Positions 45,890-56,838 of a stretch of 64,000 nucleotides of DNA are shown one piece after another; within the stretch, counting starts at the first letter, position 1; the number at the start of each line of letters is the position of its first letter. The notes below the pieces were generated by a model. It ran no database searches, was not told where the DNA came from, and saw only the letters and a program-made list of their open reading frames with translations. The stretch lies in the NCBI RefSeq assembly GCF_010500865.1, contig NZ_JAAAWN010000012.1, positions 62,001 through 126,000 on the forward strand. The letters run 5' to 3'. Source of the stretch: Alteromonas profundi. Its GTDB lineage: Bacteria; Pseudomonadota; Gammaproteobacteria; Enterobacterales; Alteromonadaceae. A program made the position numbers and the translations under genes.

Positions 45890-48144
45890 GTACGTATTTT
45901 GATGTTAACCGCCGTAAATTTTTAAAAACCTCTGCTTCGGCCGCGGGCGCGCTTTTAGTAGGCACTTATTTCGTTGGTGCTGCGCCACGGGTACTCGCTG
46001 GCGTTCTTTCTGAGCCTTCAACACAAGCAAAACAAGCCAACTTATTTGTTGCATTACGTCCTGATGGCATTGTAGAAGTTACCTGTCATCGATCGGAAAT
46101 GGGCCAGCAAATACGTACAGCCATTGCACAAATTGTCGCTGATGAGATGGAAGCCGACTGGAGTATGGTAAAGGTCATTCAGGGCAAAGGCGACCCTAAG
46201 TATGGCGATCAGAATACCGACGGTTCGCGCAGTATTCGCTATAACATGCAACGTTTACGCGAAATGGGCGCGAGTGTACGTTATATGATGCAACACGCAG
46301 CCGCTGCGCGCTGGGATGTGGCTCCTGATACCTGTGTGGCCAAACAACACACCGTCACCCACAGTTCTGGTAAAACACTTAGCTACAAAGACTTGGTACG
46401 CGATGCATTAACGTACACGCCGCCGGGTAACGACGCGATAGAGTTAAAAGACAGAAGCGAATGGCGCTATATTAACACTGGTATGGCACATATCGACCTT
46501 CACGATATTGTTACAGGTAAGGCAACATTTGCGGCAGACGTACTTGAGCCTAAGGCGCTCGTGGCGGTAATACTGCGTCCACCGGTTGTCGGTGGAACCA
46601 TAAAAAAGGTAGATGCGAGCGCCGCTAAAGCCATTAAAGGCGTGGTAGATATTGTAGAAATTCCGGCGCCAAAAGGCGCGTTACAGTTCCAACCCAAAGG
46701 CGGCGTAGCCGTTATTGCCGAAAATACTTGGTCAGCCTGGCAAGGCAGAAAAGCGTTGAACGTTGAGTGGAATGACGGCGAGAATGGACGCTACAATTCA
46801 GAGAAGTTTAAGCAGCAGCTGTTAGATACTGTAAGCCAACCTCAGCAACACGTTAGAGAAAAAGGCGATGCTGTCTCTGTTCTTGAAAAAGCGGAGGACA
46901 AACTTGTTGCCGACTATTATATACCTCACTTGGCACAAGCGCCTATGGAGCCACCCTGCGCCACTGCAATGTTCAGCAACAACCGGGTGGAAGTATGGGC
47001 GGCAACGCAAAACCCGCAAGCTGATATGGCGACTGTGGCGACCATGGTGGGCATACCAAAAGAAAACGTTTTGGTACATGTCACCCTACTTGGGGGCGGT
47101 TTTGGACGTAAATCAAAACCTGACTTTTCTGCAGAAGCGGCTTACCTGTCGATGAAAACAGGTCAGCCTATTCGCGTACAGTGGACCCGTGAAGACGATA
47201 TTCAACACGGCTTCTACCATGCGGTGTCAGCGCAACATGTTGAAGCGACTTTAGACGACAATGGCGCTATACAGGCCTACCTACATAGAACCGCATTTTC
47301 CCCCATTGCAGGGTTATTTCAAGAAAACGCAAACGCACCTATGGACTTCGAATTAGGTCTAGGATTTACCGACAACCCCATTAACACGCCCAACCTAAAA
47401 CTAGAAGTGGGTAATGCTAAGGCAATGGTACGGGTTGGCTGGATGCGCTCTGTTTCAAATATATTCCATGCTTTTGCCATTCAGTCGTTTATCGCAGAAG
47501 CTGCGCATAAAGCCGGCAAAGATCAAAAAGACTACTTACTCGCAACCATAGGCCCAGACCGTATTTTAAATGTGAGCGAACAAGGCGCTGAATATGGTAA
47601 TTACGGTGGCGATAAGACTGACTACCCTCTCGATATTAGTCGTTTACGTCACGTAATTGAAAAAGTGGCAGATATGGCTAGTTGGGGGCGAAAAATGCCC
47701 AAAGGTCGGGGGTTAGGTATTGCTGCGCACCGTAGCTTTTTAACCTATGTGGCCACAGTGGTAGAAGTAGAGGTGTCGGATAGCGGTGAATTAACCGTTA
47801 TTAAATCGTGGTCTGCTATCGATGCGGGAACGGTAGTAAATACAGACACCGTTAAAAACCAGGTGCAAGGTGGCTCTATCTTTGGTATGACGGCCGCGCT
47901 AAGCGAGGGTATTACTTTTGATAAAGGGCGTGCACAGCAAAGTAACTTCCATGATTATCGCGTTCCGCGTATGAGCGATGCACCGTTAGAAGTAGAGGTT
48001 GAAATTGTGCCAAGCGAAGCGCCGCCAGCAGGCGTAGGCGAACCGGCTACGCCTGTGTTTGCGCCAGCTTTGTGCAATGCTATCTTTGCTGCTTGTGGCA
48101 AGCGTATCCGACATCTGCCTATTGGCAACCAGTTAAAAACGTAG
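45886..48144 (+). CDS. Molybdopterin-binding subunit of a xanthine dehydrogenase-family enzyme (IorB-like), Tat-exported
   Basis: Catalytic subunit of 752 residues. The N-terminus has a twin-arginine signal (NRRKFLK with R9-R10, then a hydrophobic stretch ending APRVLAG), so the folded enzyme and its partner should be exported to the periplasm. Features include [10 protein letters not shown], the cofactor-contacting region [20 protein letters not shown], and the catalytic Glu719 in [21 protein letters not shown]. The substrate cannot be read from sequence: N-heterocycles or aldehydes are typical for IorB relatives. A bidirectional terminator follows. Confidence 0.92.
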   Translation: MSTYFDVNRRKFLKTSASAAGALLVGTYFVGAAPRVLAGVLSEPSTQAKQANLFVALRPDGIVEVTCHRSEMGQQIRTAIAQIVADEMEADWSMVKVIQGKGDPKYGDQNTDGSRSIRYNMQRLREMGASVRYMMQHAAAARWDVAPDTCVAKQHTVTHSSGKTLSYKDLVRDALTYTPPGNDAIELKDRSEWRYINTGMAHIDLHDIVTGKATFAADVLEPKALVAVILRPPVVGGTIKKVDASAAKAIKGVVDIVEIPAPKGALQFQPKGGVAVIAENTWSAWQGRKALNVEWNDGENGRYNSEKFKQQLLDTVSQPQQHVREKGDAVSVLEKAEDKLVADYYIPHLAQAPMEPPCATAMFSNNRVEVWAATQNPQADMATVATMVGIPKENVLVHVTLLGGGFGRKSKPDFSAEAAYLSMKTGQPIRVQWTREDDIQHGFYHAVSAQHVEATLDDNGAIQAYLHRTAFSPIAGLFQENANAPMDFELGLGFTDNPINTPNLKLEVGNAKAMVRVGWMRSVSNIFHAFAIQSFIAEAAHKAGKDQKDYLLATIGPDRILNVSEQGAEYGNYGGDKTDYPLDISRLRHVIEKVADMASWGRKMPKGRGLGIAAHRSFLTYVATVVEVEVSDSGELTVIKSWSAIDAGTVVNTDTVKNQVQGGSIFGMTAALSEGITFDKGRAQQSNFHDYRVPRMSDAPLEVEVEIVPSEAPPAGVGEPATPVFAPALCNAIFAACGKRIRHLPIGNQLKT

Positions 48145-48180
48145 CGGTTACGCTAGCCAGTTAAAGCCACACAAGCAACC

Positions 48181-48211
48181 AAAAAAAACCGCTTTTACAA
48201 GCGGTTTTTTG
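48181..48211. terminator. Bidirectional terminator between the molybdoenzyme operon and ppsA
   Basis: An 8-bp stem (AACCGCTT / AAGCGGTT, loop TTAC) with As to the left and TTTTTG to the right. It lies between the two convergent units and ends just before the ppsA stop codon region. Confidence 0.85.
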
Positions 48212-48217
48212 TTTTAT

Positions 48218-50590
48218 TTAGCCGTGTTTTTCAGCTAAATACAACCAGGTTTCTACTACAGTATCGGGGTTTAGCGATACCGAATCGATGCCCTCTTCAA
48301 CCAACCAAGCTGCGAAGTCTTCGTGATCAGAGGGTCCTTGCCCGCAAATACCTACGTATTTCCCACGCTTTTTCGCCGCGCGAATAGCCATAGAAAGTAA
48401 CGCTTTCACGGCATCGTCGCGTTCGTCAAATAAGTGCGCAATTAAACCGCTGTCTCTATCAAGGCCAAGGGTTAACTGGGTTAAGTCGTTTGAACCGATA
48501 GAAAAGCCATCAAAAATATCAAGGAACTGATCGGCAAGTAACGCATTAGAGGGTAACTCACACATCATAATAATGCGTAAACCGTCTTCGCCCTTATGAA
48601 GCCCTTGCTCAGCAAGAAGCTCGATAACTTTGCGGCCTTCCTCGAGGGTACGTACAAAGGGGATCATGACCTCAACATTGGTTAATCCCATTTTTTTACG
48701 TACCCGTTTAATCGCCTCACATTCTAAAGCGAAACAATCACGGAAGTCTTCGGAGATGTAACGGCTTGCGCCTCTAAAACCCAACATAGGGTTTTCTTCA
48801 TCTGGCTCGTACTGATACCCACCCACTAAGTTGTAGTATTCATTCGACTTAAAATCGGACATACGCACAATGACTTTCTTCGGCGAGAACGCCGCGCCAA
48901 TGGTAGAAATTCCTTCAACTAACTTCTCTATATAGAATTCATTGGGGGAATCGTACCCGGCAATCATGTCATTAATTTCTTCTTTCAACTCTTCAGGCTG
49001 ACTATCGAAATTAAGCAGTGCTTTCGGGTGAACGCCTATCATGCGATTGATAATGAATTCTAAGCGGGCAAGCCCTACGCCAGCACTAGGTAAGCGAGCG
49101 AAATCGAACGCTCGATCTGGGTTGCCTACGTTCATCATTACACTTAACGGTAAATCAGGCATGGCATCGATGCGCGAAGTAACCACATCGAATTCTAGCT
49201 CATCGCCATAAATAAACCCGGTATCACCTTCGGCACACGATACAGTAATACGATCACCGGTTTTAATACTGTCAGTGGCGTTTGTGCAGCCCACGACGGC
49301 CGGAATTCCCAATTCACGCGCTATGATGGCCGCATGACACGTACGTCCGCCACGGTTAGTTACAATGGCCGATGCTTTTTTCATGATCGGTTCCCAATCT
49401 GGATCTGTCATATCAGTAACGAGTACATCGCCAGCTTGAATCTTATCCATTTCATCAATAGAACCTAGTACTTTAGCTACACCGGCACCTATTTTGTGGC
49501 CTATAGCACGTCCTTCACAAACTACGTTACTTTGGCCCTTAAGCTGGAAGCGTTCAATACTTTGAGAGTCTTCGCGGCTACGCACGGTCTCGGGGCGGGC
49601 TTGCACAATGTACAGTTTACCGTCTACACCGTCTTTGGCCCACTCAATATCCATGGCACGTTGATAATGTTTCTCAATGATTTGCGCTTGCTTCGCCAGT
49701 TCCATAACCTCTTCATCGTTGAGTGAGAAGGTTTTACTGTCACTACTATCAATGTCTACGATAGACACTTGCTTACCGTGCGCTTCATCGTCTGAGTAAA
49801 TCATCTTAGTAAGTTTGCTACCAAGATTACGACGTACAATGGCCGGCAAGCCTTTATCTAGCGTAGGCTTATGCACGTAGAATTCATCGGGGTTAACTGC
49901 ACCCTGAACGACCATTTCGCCTAAACCGTATGAACTTGTGATAAATACAACGTCTTCAAACCCCGATTCAGTATCTATGGTAAACATCACCCCGGAAGAG
50001 GCTATGTCACTGCGTACCATTCGCTGTATACCCGCCGAGAGTGCCACCCCTTTATGGTCGTACCCTTGGTGCACGCGATACGAAATTGCACGATCATTAA
50101 ATAAAGACGCAAAAACGTGTTTAATGGCTACCATTACCGAATCGTAGCCTTTCACATTCAAGAAGGTTTCTTGTTGCCCCGCAAACGACGCATCTGGCAT
50201 ATCTTCCGCAGTTGCTGACGAACGTACAGCAAATGATGCTTGTTCGCCTGCATCACCTTGAAGGGTTAAGAAAGCCTCTCTAATCGCTTCTTCGAGTTCT
50301 GCTTGAAATGGTGTGTCTATGATCCATTGACGAATATTGTTTCCCGCCTCCGATAAGGCATTAACATCGTCAACATCGAGGGAATCTAAGGTTTCATGAA
50401 TTCGGGCTTCTAGGCCACTTTGCAATAGGAATTCATTAAAGGCATCGGCGGTTGTCGCAAAACCTCCCGGTACCTGCACCCCAGCGTTTGCTAGGTTTGA
50501 AATCATCTCGCCCAATGATGCATTTTTTCCGCCAACGCGATTTACATCATGCATGCCTAGCTCTTGATACCACAGTACGTATTCTTGCAC
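48218..50590 (-). CDS. ppsA: Phosphoenolpyruvate synthase
   Basis: Makes PEP from pyruvate and ATP for gluconeogenesis. The 790-residue protein has the N-terminal ATP-binding domain (start [20 protein letters not shown]). The phosphohistidine domain has the catalytic His419 in [14 protein letters not shown], and the C-terminal PEP/pyruvate barrel includes [16 protein letters not shown] and [11 protein letters not shown] segments. It is divergent from ppsR, which encodes its regulator, across 257 bp. Confidence 0.97.
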   Translation of the reverse strand: MQEYVLWYQELGMHDVNRVGGKNASLGEMISNLANAGVQVPGGFATTADAFNEFLLQSGLEARIHETLDSLDVDDVNALSEAGNNIRQWIIDTPFQAELEEAIREAFLTLQGDAGEQASFAVRSSATAEDMPDASFAGQQETFLNVKGYDSVMVAIKHVFASLFNDRAISYRVHQGYDHKGVALSAGIQRMVRSDIASSGVMFTIDTESGFEDVVFITSSYGLGEMVVQGAVNPDEFYVHKPTLDKGLPAIVRRNLGSKLTKMIYSDDEAHGKQVSIVDIDSSDSKTFSLNDEEVMELAKQAQIIEKHYQRAMDIEWAKDGVDGKLYIVQARPETVRSREDSQSIERFQLKGQSNVVCEGRAIGHKIGAGVAKVLGSIDEMDKIQAGDVLVTDMTDPDWEPIMKKASAIVTNRGGRTCHAAIIARELGIPAVVGCTNATDSIKTGDRITVSCAEGDTGFIYGDELEFDVVTSRIDAMPDLPLSVMMNVGNPDRAFDFARLPSAGVGLARLEFIINRMIGVHPKALLNFDSQPEELKEEINDMIAGYDSPNEFYIEKLVEGISTIGAAFSPKKVIVRMSDFKSNEYYNLVGGYQYEPDEENPMLGFRGASRYISEDFRDCFALECEAIKRVRKKMGLTNVEVMIPFVRTLEEGRKVIELLAEQGLHKGEDGLRIIMMCELPSNALLADQFLDIFDGFSIGSNDLTQLTLGLDRDSGLIAHLFDERDDAVKALLSMAIRAAKKRGKYVGICGQGPSDHEDFAAWLVEEGIDSVSLNPDTVVETWLYLAEKHG

Positions 50591-50847
50591 AGCCCAAGCC
50601 TCCAGCTTATTTTTGTGTAGGGTATGAGGTTAATTTCAGACGCAATATCTGAAATAACAAATTATTGTTGTCGAAGCGTGTCAATGACACCTGTTGTTCA
50701 CGATAGCTGACAGTAGTAAGGAATATCCCGCTACCAACTACAACAACTATCTAGCTTTTCGACAGAATCATCATAGAATGGGCAAATTTATAAAGTAAAA
50801 TATTTATTAATCATGTAATTAAATTACAACAATGTTAAGGATATGTT

Positions 50848-51660
50848 GTGCGTACAGCTTTCTATATTTCTGATGGTACGGCCATCACGTCTGAGGTGTT
50901 TGGCCACGCCCTGCTTTCCCTCTTCCCTGTTGAGTTCAATCACAACACCATTCCATTTGTCGAAACGGAGGAACATGCCCATAAAGTTTTGGAGAAAATT
51001 TCCGAAAGTTTTCAAGAGACCGGAGAGAGGCCGCTCGTTTTTTATACAATTGTGAATGTAGATGTGCGCAAGATAATCTCCAAATCTGTAGGAATTAACT
51101 ACAATTTTCTCGATCAATTTGTTGCGCCTTTGGAAAAAGTGCTAGGTGTTCCATCAAAACCTGAGAAACATCGTACCCATAGTATTCATGAAACCACGTA
51201 CGATATTCGTATAGAAGCTGTTAACTATGCTTTGGCCAATGACGATGGTTCTAATTTAAAGGATTATGATGAGGCTGATCTCATCTTGGTGGGGGTATCA
51301 CGTTCGGGTAAAACCCCCACTAGCTTATATTTAGCGTTGCAGTTTGGTATCAAGGCCGCTAATTACCCCTTTACCGAAGAAGATATGGGGGACATGTTAA
51401 AGCTGCCCCCCGCCTTAAGAAAATATAAAAATAAGCTATTTGGGCTCACCATTCAGCCAGATAGATTGCATCAAATTCGTTCTGAGCGCCGCGCGAATAG
51501 TCGCTACGCGTCTTTACAGCAATGTCGGATGGAATTAAGAGAAGTAGAAAACCTTTATAGGAAAGAAAAGATCCCTTTTCTTAATAGCACAAAATACTCG
51601 ATAGAAGAGATTTCTGCCAAAATCCTTGCCGAAACAGGCTTAAAACGCCGTAAGTATTAA
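50848..51660 (+). CDS. ppsR: PEP synthase regulatory protein PpsR (kinase/pyrophosphorylase)
   Basis: Bifunctional DUF299 enzyme: it inactivates PEP synthase by ADP-dependent phosphorylation and reactivates it by phosphate-dependent dephosphorylation. The 270-residue length is standard. The P-loop GVSRSGKT is at 149-156, followed by PTSLYLA, and the N-terminus [15 protein letters not shown] is characteristic. The start is GTG at 50848 after AAGGAT. The divergent pairing with ppsA is conserved in proteobacteria and supports both names. Confidence 0.96.
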   Translation: MRTAFYISDGTAITSEVFGHALLSLFPVEFNHNTIPFVETEEHAHKVLEKISESFQETGERPLVFYTIVNVDVRKIISKSVGINYNFLDQFVAPLEKVLGVPSKPEKHRTHSIHETTYDIRIEAVNYALANDDGSNLKDYDEADLILVGVSRSGKTPTSLYLALQFGIKAANYPFTEEDMGDMLKLPPALRKYKNKLFGLTIQPDRLHQIRSERRANSRYASLQQCRMELREVENLYRKEKIPFLNSTKYSIEEISAKILAETGLKRRKY

Positions 51661-51741
51661 AGCCTGTGACCTTAACCTGAGTACGTTTTACTTCGGTAAA
51701 GGTCTTTTCTTTAACGCAAGTACTTTAATAGCGTAATAGAC

Positions 51742-53700
51742 TTATTTAAACCGTTTCAGTAACGGCGATAAGTGTGCCTCAAACGGCTTCCACCTATCTT
51801 GTCCGCTACGGTTGATAGGTTGCCTCACCTGCTCTGCGCTGGGGGTTTTTATAAGCCTTTCAGTGTTATAAAAATCGAGACAAGCGCTATCAAAAGGCAC
51901 ACCAATATAATCTAGCATCCGCTTTACTTGTAACGCTAAATCGTCTAACACCTCTTCGTGTGTAACGCGCAAAATTTGACCTGGATACACCTTGTCCCAG
52001 TGTCGCATAAGCTTAGCATAAGCCTCGAAGTAGCGTCCAATTTCCTCCAATCCGTAGGAGAATTCTTGGCCATCACCAAATAACTGCTTAAAGTTGCTAA
52101 AGCAGCAATCCATTGGATCGCGACGCGCATCTATAATTTTTGCGTTCGGTAGTATCTGCTTTATGAAACCAATATGCATAAAATTGTTCGGCATTTTATC
52201 GATAAAAAATGGCGCGTTGCCCCGATAATATTTGGTTTGCTCTATATACTGTTTGCCTAGATTATAGCGTTGCTCAAAGGTAAGTTCGTTAAGACAGAAC
52301 GGGTAAGGTTTTTGCTGATTGCTAATAGACGACGCTAGGCTCAGTATATTGTGTAGTTCCATGGTGCCATCAATGTCACCTTGTGAGGCTAAGATTTGCT
52401 CGAGTAACGTAGAACCTGCTCGCGGCATCCCAACGATAAATATAGGTTCAGGTGAAGGAAAACCCGTAGACTCGCGGTTAAAGTCCTGCTTACTACTCAC
52501 CGCTATTTGCGATTCAACGGCCTGCTCCGTCCGCGTAATATCGAATTGAACTGAGGCAAGCTTAAATTGGTTACCACGGTTATAATATGAAAATGCGTCG
52601 TCGTATCGCTTCATATCTTCAAGCGCTTTACCAATGGCAAAACAGACATGAATTCGATCATCTAACCCAATCGAGGGTTGCTGTTCCAACTCCAGCATAC
52701 GACTAACTTCTTTGTCATCAAACCGATAAGATTTTAGATTAGCAAGACTCCAATACGCATCACCAAACTGAGGATGGTAGTAAGCGGCCTGCTGATAGGC
52801 AAAAATTGCTTTATCAGTTTTTCCTTTCGATTTATAAGCGTGGCCTAACGCCAACCATACCGCGGGTCTGTCTTTTTCCTTGGCAAGTAAATCATCATAT
52901 ATCGCTATTGCCTCGGCGGTTTTATTCAGCCCTAAGAGCGCATTAGCTTTAGCCATAATAATTTGAAGGTTATCGGTAAACCGCTCTCGCTGCATTTCGG
53001 CGATTTCGAGCACTTTTTGATGCTTACCCAGCTTGGCTAATAAACTTAAATAGGTAATTATCGCCCGCAAATTGTCAGGATAAAGTGTGCTGCAACTTTC
53101 TAATAAAAACTCAGCATCATGGTAGACCTTAAGCTGAATACCTAGCTCAGCGAGCAGAAGCATTGCTTCAGGATGGTGCTTATTTTTTAGTAAGAACTGG
53201 CGGCATATTTGCTCAGCACTGGCGAGTTTCTTTTCGTACATTAGGTCGTACGCGCCTAAAATAGGTGCTGGCAGGCTTTCTAAGTATTCGAGTTGTTGAA
53301 GCGCTAACTGTTCAGCATCTTTATCATTATGTTTACGATAAACTGTTAGAAGTTTTTTCCAGCTACTTATTAGCGCGGGATTATAATGAGTAGCGGTAAA
53401 CAGCGCACTGGCTGCTTCTTTTGGTTTATTCAATGCGTCATAATTATACGCCAACTCTTGGTGTGCGCGGCCGTAATCAGGACGCATATTGAGTAACGTA
53501 TTAAGGTGATGAGAAGCCGCAAGATAATCGCCACTTAAGCGACAGGTTACCGCCGTAAGATATAGAACTTCAACATGTTGCGAAGCATTCAAATCCTTCG
53601 ATTTGAGTTGAGAGAGTAACTGATTGGCGTTGGAGAACGCAGAGCCCTGCACCGCATGTTTAATTTTACCAATGTGTTGTTGAAATTCCGTTGCGTTCAT
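51742..53700 (-). CDS. TPR-repeat sulfotransferase family protein
   Basis: A 652-residue two-part protein. Roughly the first 370 residues are tandem tetratricopeptide repeats (for example LGHAYKSKGKTDKAIFAYQQ). The C-terminal ~230 residues are a PAPS-dependent sulfotransferase domain: the 5'-phosphosulfate loop FIVGMPRAGSTLLEQ lies near 420-436, and DARRDPMDCCFSNFKQLF supplies the 3'-phosphate region. There is no signal peptide, so it should be cytoplasmic. The acceptor (glycan, peptide or small molecule) is unknown. It lies downstream of the TonB receptor gene on the same strand, but a terminator separates them. Confidence 0.9.
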   Translation of the reverse strand: MNATEFQQHIGKIKHAVQGSAFSNANQLLSQLKSKDLNASQHVEVLYLTAVTCRLSGDYLAASHHLNTLLNMRPDYGRAHQELAYNYDALNKPKEAASALFTATHYNPALISSWKKLLTVYRKHNDKDAEQLALQQLEYLESLPAPILGAYDLMYEKKLASAEQICRQFLLKNKHHPEAMLLLAELGIQLKVYHDAEFLLESCSTLYPDNLRAIITYLSLLAKLGKHQKVLEIAEMQRERFTDNLQIIMAKANALLGLNKTAEAIAIYDDLLAKEKDRPAVWLALGHAYKSKGKTDKAIFAYQQAAYYHPQFGDAYWSLANLKSYRFDDKEVSRMLELEQQPSIGLDDRIHVCFAIGKALEDMKRYDDAFSYYNRGNQFKLASVQFDITRTEQAVESQIAVSSKQDFNRESTGFPSPEPIFIVGMPRAGSTLLEQILASQGDIDGTMELHNILSLASSISNQQKPYPFCLNELTFEQRYNLGKQYIEQTKYYRGNAPFFIDKMPNNFMHIGFIKQILPNAKIIDARRDPMDCCFSNFKQLFGDGQEFSYGLEEIGRYFEAYAKLMRHWDKVYPGQILRVTHEEVLDDLALQVKRMLDYIGVPFDSACLDFYNTERLIKTPSAEQVRQPINRSGQDRWKPFEAHLSPLLKRFK

Positions 53701-53750
53701 AGCCTACATTACAATATTCAAAAGATTTAATTCGCGATGTTATCTGGAAA

Positions 53751-53779
53751 AAAATGGCAGGCTTTCGCCTGCCATTTTC
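53751..53779. terminator. Terminator after the TonB-dependent receptor gene (bidirectional)
   Basis: An 8-bp stem (ATGGCAGG / CCTGCCAT, loop CTTTCG), flanked by AAAAAAA to the left and TTTTCT to the right. On the minus strand the long T-run follows the stem, as expected for stopping the receptor transcript about 45 bp past its stop. Confidence 0.85.
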
Positions 53780-53822
53780 TATTCACATGTTAAATAGACT
53801 GTATGCCCATATACTGTTTGAC

Positions 53823-56534
53823 TCAATAATAATCATAAGAAAAACGTAAGCCTATTGTACGGGGGCGATTAGTCACTACTTTAGGCGTGTATTGCTGCGT
53901 ATCTACATTAAGAATAGCTGACTCATCAAACACGTTGTCAATAAACGCTTCAACCTTCCAGCTTTCATACGTCATACCCACTGAAACATTGCCAATAATA
54001 TAGCTCTCTTGAATATAACGACCGCCGCGAAGCACCTCGCCATCAGAGCCTGGGTAGGTTGCCCCTTCAAACACATCTGCTTCATCTTCAATTTTAAGGC
54101 CCGATCCTGTGCCATATATCAGTTGGGTTGCATCTTCCATCGCGTAGGCATTCATCACCATACCGGCTAAACGGTCGCCCGTATAAGAAAGTGACGCATT
54201 TACGTAGCCCTCTTTACCACCGTCTAGTTCAAAGAAGTAGCGCGCACTAATATTGCCTGAAAAATCAGCCGAATAGGGTAGCTTACTGCCAACACCCGCT
54301 GCAATACCCTCTAATTCGGGATTAATACGAACAAGTTCGGTATCTAAGATACTAAATGCCGCGTTGATCACTAAGTTATCGCTAGCCAACCACGTAATAT
54401 CCGCGTCTATACCTTTCACTTCAGCATCACCTACGTTGTCAGTAAACACTAAGAAACTGATGTTTGCAGGATCGAAGCGAGACGTTTGTAGGTCGGTTAT
54501 TTCTGAGTAGTAACCCGTGGCATTAACACGCAATATACCGTCTAAGAAATCACCTTTTATGCCAATTTCATAGTTATCTAGCGTATCTGTAGTTGAATAA
54601 ACTGGTACACGGAAATCAGCGAATGCGCCAGAACTGTTAGCAGCTGCATCACCACCTAGACGGTTCGTTACAGGGGGCCTGAAACCTTCTGAGTAATTGG
54701 CAAACATGAGAACGTTGTCGTTAACTTTCCAGTCTAAACCAAACTTGAAGATGGTGTCATCTACCGTTAATACGCCGTCGTCATCCAACAAGCCTACATC
54801 AAGTGAACCGTCTTGAATAGCGTCGACAACACCTTGACCATCAAGGCCTAAGTCGTCGTAAACTGCTGGGTCTACTATACCTTGACCATACGCTTCCAAA
54901 CGACTTGTAACATCACGGGTAGATGTTGCGCCGCGATAAATATCGTCAATTTGATACCAACGAGCCCCAATTGTAGCCGTTACTGTATCAGTGATTTCAT
55001 AGCCCAGTTGACCAAACACCGCGATTTGTTCAATCGTATGGGTTACATCGTTAACAAAACTAATTTCTGGCGAAAATGGCCCGCCGTCGCTGTTGATACC
55101 CTTATCGCCTGCTAAGCTATTCCAAGGACCCGCAAGGTTTTCGAAAATTTCAGGGCTTGCGATTTTGAACTGTCCCACAGAGCCCACTTCTTGCTCGTCA
55201 TAAAATACGCCTGCGGTTACCTGCCATGGTGTATCCATGGTGGTGCTAAAACGAAGTTCGTGGGTTAAGCGGGTGCTAGTAGTATCTTCTTTGTAGTACT
55301 TGGTTGGATCTAAACACCGTGCATCCGCTGGGTTATCAGGAGTCTCGTAGTGCGTACACAGATAATATGCTGAGTACAAGCCACCATTGGTGTAACCGGT
55401 ATAATCGGTTAAGGTGTCTATCTCACGGTCGAGGTAACCGCCAGTATACACCACATCAAGTTTGTCCAGACCACCATTTAATGTCCAACTTGTTAGCCCA
55501 AACGTGTCTGAGTTTTCATCACCTTGAAAACGAATGGCTGAGCTTTCCCCGTCCACTGTAGGGTCGTAAGCAAAAACACCCTCAGTATCGAGAGTTTGTG
55601 CAGTGTGCTGTACAAGTAAGTCCCAATCTTCGTTAATAATATACGACAAACCAAAACGCGCTCCGGAATACATCGCATCATTAAAGTTATCTTCTACATG
55701 TTCACTATTACGTGGCGTAACCACCGCTGCTTCACTGCGCGAAAATCCGTTTATTTCACGGCGCGCGTCCATGTCAGCAGGATCGATACCTTGTGCTTGT
55801 AATTTCCCCCCGGAAATACGGTCGATAACCACCGCGCTACCAATGTAACCGCCATTGTTCGGATCATTCTCTATGTTATCAATCCAACCGCCTTGGCTTT
55901 CATTGTATGCGGCTACCCGCAACGCTAAGTTATCAGTGGGTACAATATTAAAATAGGCCTCTACAGAGTTGCTCATATCGCCACCTTTTGTGGTGGAGAT
56001 ACTGGTATCAAAGCCTGCAGAAAAGCCACTATGATCAGGCTTGTTGGTAATTAGGCGCACTGTACCTGCCTGTGAACTAGCACCAAACAACGTACCTTGT
56101 GGCCCTGGAAGCACTTCTACACGTTGTACATCGGTTGCGTAAATGTCGAGGTTACGCCCTGCCATAGACACTGGCATCTCATCGAGGTAAAAGGCAACGG
56201 ACGGTTGTAATGCCTGAACAGACGATAATGTAATACTGGATTGCGTAGTCGCGGCACCACGAATATAAATTTCGTTTTGGCCCGGACCAGTGCCTTGGAA
56301 TACCACATTAGGTAAGAACTCGACATAGTCTTGGAAATTATCTATTCCTAGGTTCTCTAACGCTTTTCCATCTAATGCAGAAACCGCAACCGGTACGTCT
56401 TGAATCGACTCGGAACGTTTTGTTGCCGTAACTTCTATGGTTTCTAATTTAGCAGGAACATCAGATTCTTGGGCTACGATGGATGTGGAAGCCAGCGCAG
56501 CGACAATTGCACAGCTAAGCTGAGTTTTTCTCAT
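53823..56534 (-). CDS. TonB-dependent outer-membrane receptor
   Basis: A 903-residue receptor with a signal peptide (about 1-21), a TonB-box-like ETIEVTATKR at 31-40, a plug domain (about 42-165, with IQDVPVAVSALDG, FLPNVVF, IYIRGA and VLPGPQGTLFGASSQAGTV) and a large beta-barrel ending in an aromatic residue. It belongs to the general Alteromonadales/sphingomonad receptor type. The ligand (siderophore, vitamin, glycan or sterol-like molecule) cannot be told from sequence. The leader upstream of its start contains a striking 15-bp inverted repeat. Next to it, divergent, is a BCCT transporter. Confidence 0.93.
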   Translation of the reverse strand: MRKTQLSCAIVAALASTSIVAQESDVPAKLETIEVTATKRSESIQDVPVAVSALDGKALENLGIDNFQDYVEFLPNVVFQGTGPGQNEIYIRGAATTQSSITLSSVQALQPSVAFYLDEMPVSMAGRNLDIYATDVQRVEVLPGPQGTLFGASSQAGTVRLITNKPDHSGFSAGFDTSISTTKGGDMSNSVEAYFNIVPTDNLALRVAAYNESQGGWIDNIENDPNNGGYIGSAVVIDRISGGKLQAQGIDPADMDARREINGFSRSEAAVVTPRNSEHVEDNFNDAMYSGARFGLSYIINEDWDLLVQHTAQTLDTEGVFAYDPTVDGESSAIRFQGDENSDTFGLTSWTLNGGLDKLDVVYTGGYLDREIDTLTDYTGYTNGGLYSAYYLCTHYETPDNPADARCLDPTKYYKEDTTSTRLTHELRFSTTMDTPWQVTAGVFYDEQEVGSVGQFKIASPEIFENLAGPWNSLAGDKGINSDGGPFSPEISFVNDVTHTIEQIAVFGQLGYEITDTVTATIGARWYQIDDIYRGATSTRDVTSRLEAYGQGIVDPAVYDDLGLDGQGVVDAIQDGSLDVGLLDDDGVLTVDDTIFKFGLDWKVNDNVLMFANYSEGFRPPVTNRLGGDAAANSSGAFADFRVPVYSTTDTLDNYEIGIKGDFLDGILRVNATGYYSEITDLQTSRFDPANISFLVFTDNVGDAEVKGIDADITWLASDNLVINAAFSILDTELVRINPELEGIAAGVGSKLPYSADFSGNISARYFFELDGGKEGYVNASLSYTGDRLAGMVMNAYAMEDATQLIYGTGSGLKIEDEADVFEGATYPGSDGEVLRGGRYIQESYIIGNVSVGMTYESWKVEAFIDNVFDESAILNVDTQQYTPKVVTNRPRTIGLRFSYDYY

Positions 56535-56838
56535 GGTGTGTGTTTTCCCTGTGATTTATTTTTTTTCTTTTGATACTAATTTCTCTGAATTAGTATCAAA
56601 AGGTGCTTATCTATTAACCCATAAACAGAAATTAATTTCTACACTAACGATAACTTAATAAACAAAAAGCCCTTATTAGTCTTTAGAACAGGGTTTAAAT
56701 CACATTTTGATTAATTTTTACTCAGAATAATCAACTGTACTCTAATAATTACTATTAAAGTTTATAAAAATTGCTCCTTCAGGTATATTTCATCGTATAA
56801 ACTCTAATTTTACAGAGAAAACAAAGGATTTTTACTGC
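56535..56838. other. 304-bp AT-rich divergent control region between the TonB receptor and BCCT genes
   Basis: No gene. Besides the long inverted repeat near the receptor, the remainder is very AT-rich with several A/T runs and should hold both divergent promoters. The BCCT ribosome-binding site is the AAAGGA at about 56822-56827. Confidence 0.5.
56567..56602. repeat. Perfect 15-bp inverted repeat in front of the TonB receptor
   Basis: Arms CTTTTGATACTAATT (56567-56581) and AATTAGTATCAAAAG (56588-56602) are exact complements around the 6-nt spacer TCTCTG, 33 bp upstream of the receptor ATG. A T-run lies on the wrong side of the stem for a terminator in either direction. A regulator operator or a stabilising 5'-UTR hairpin are the candidate roles. 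Confidence 0.9.
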
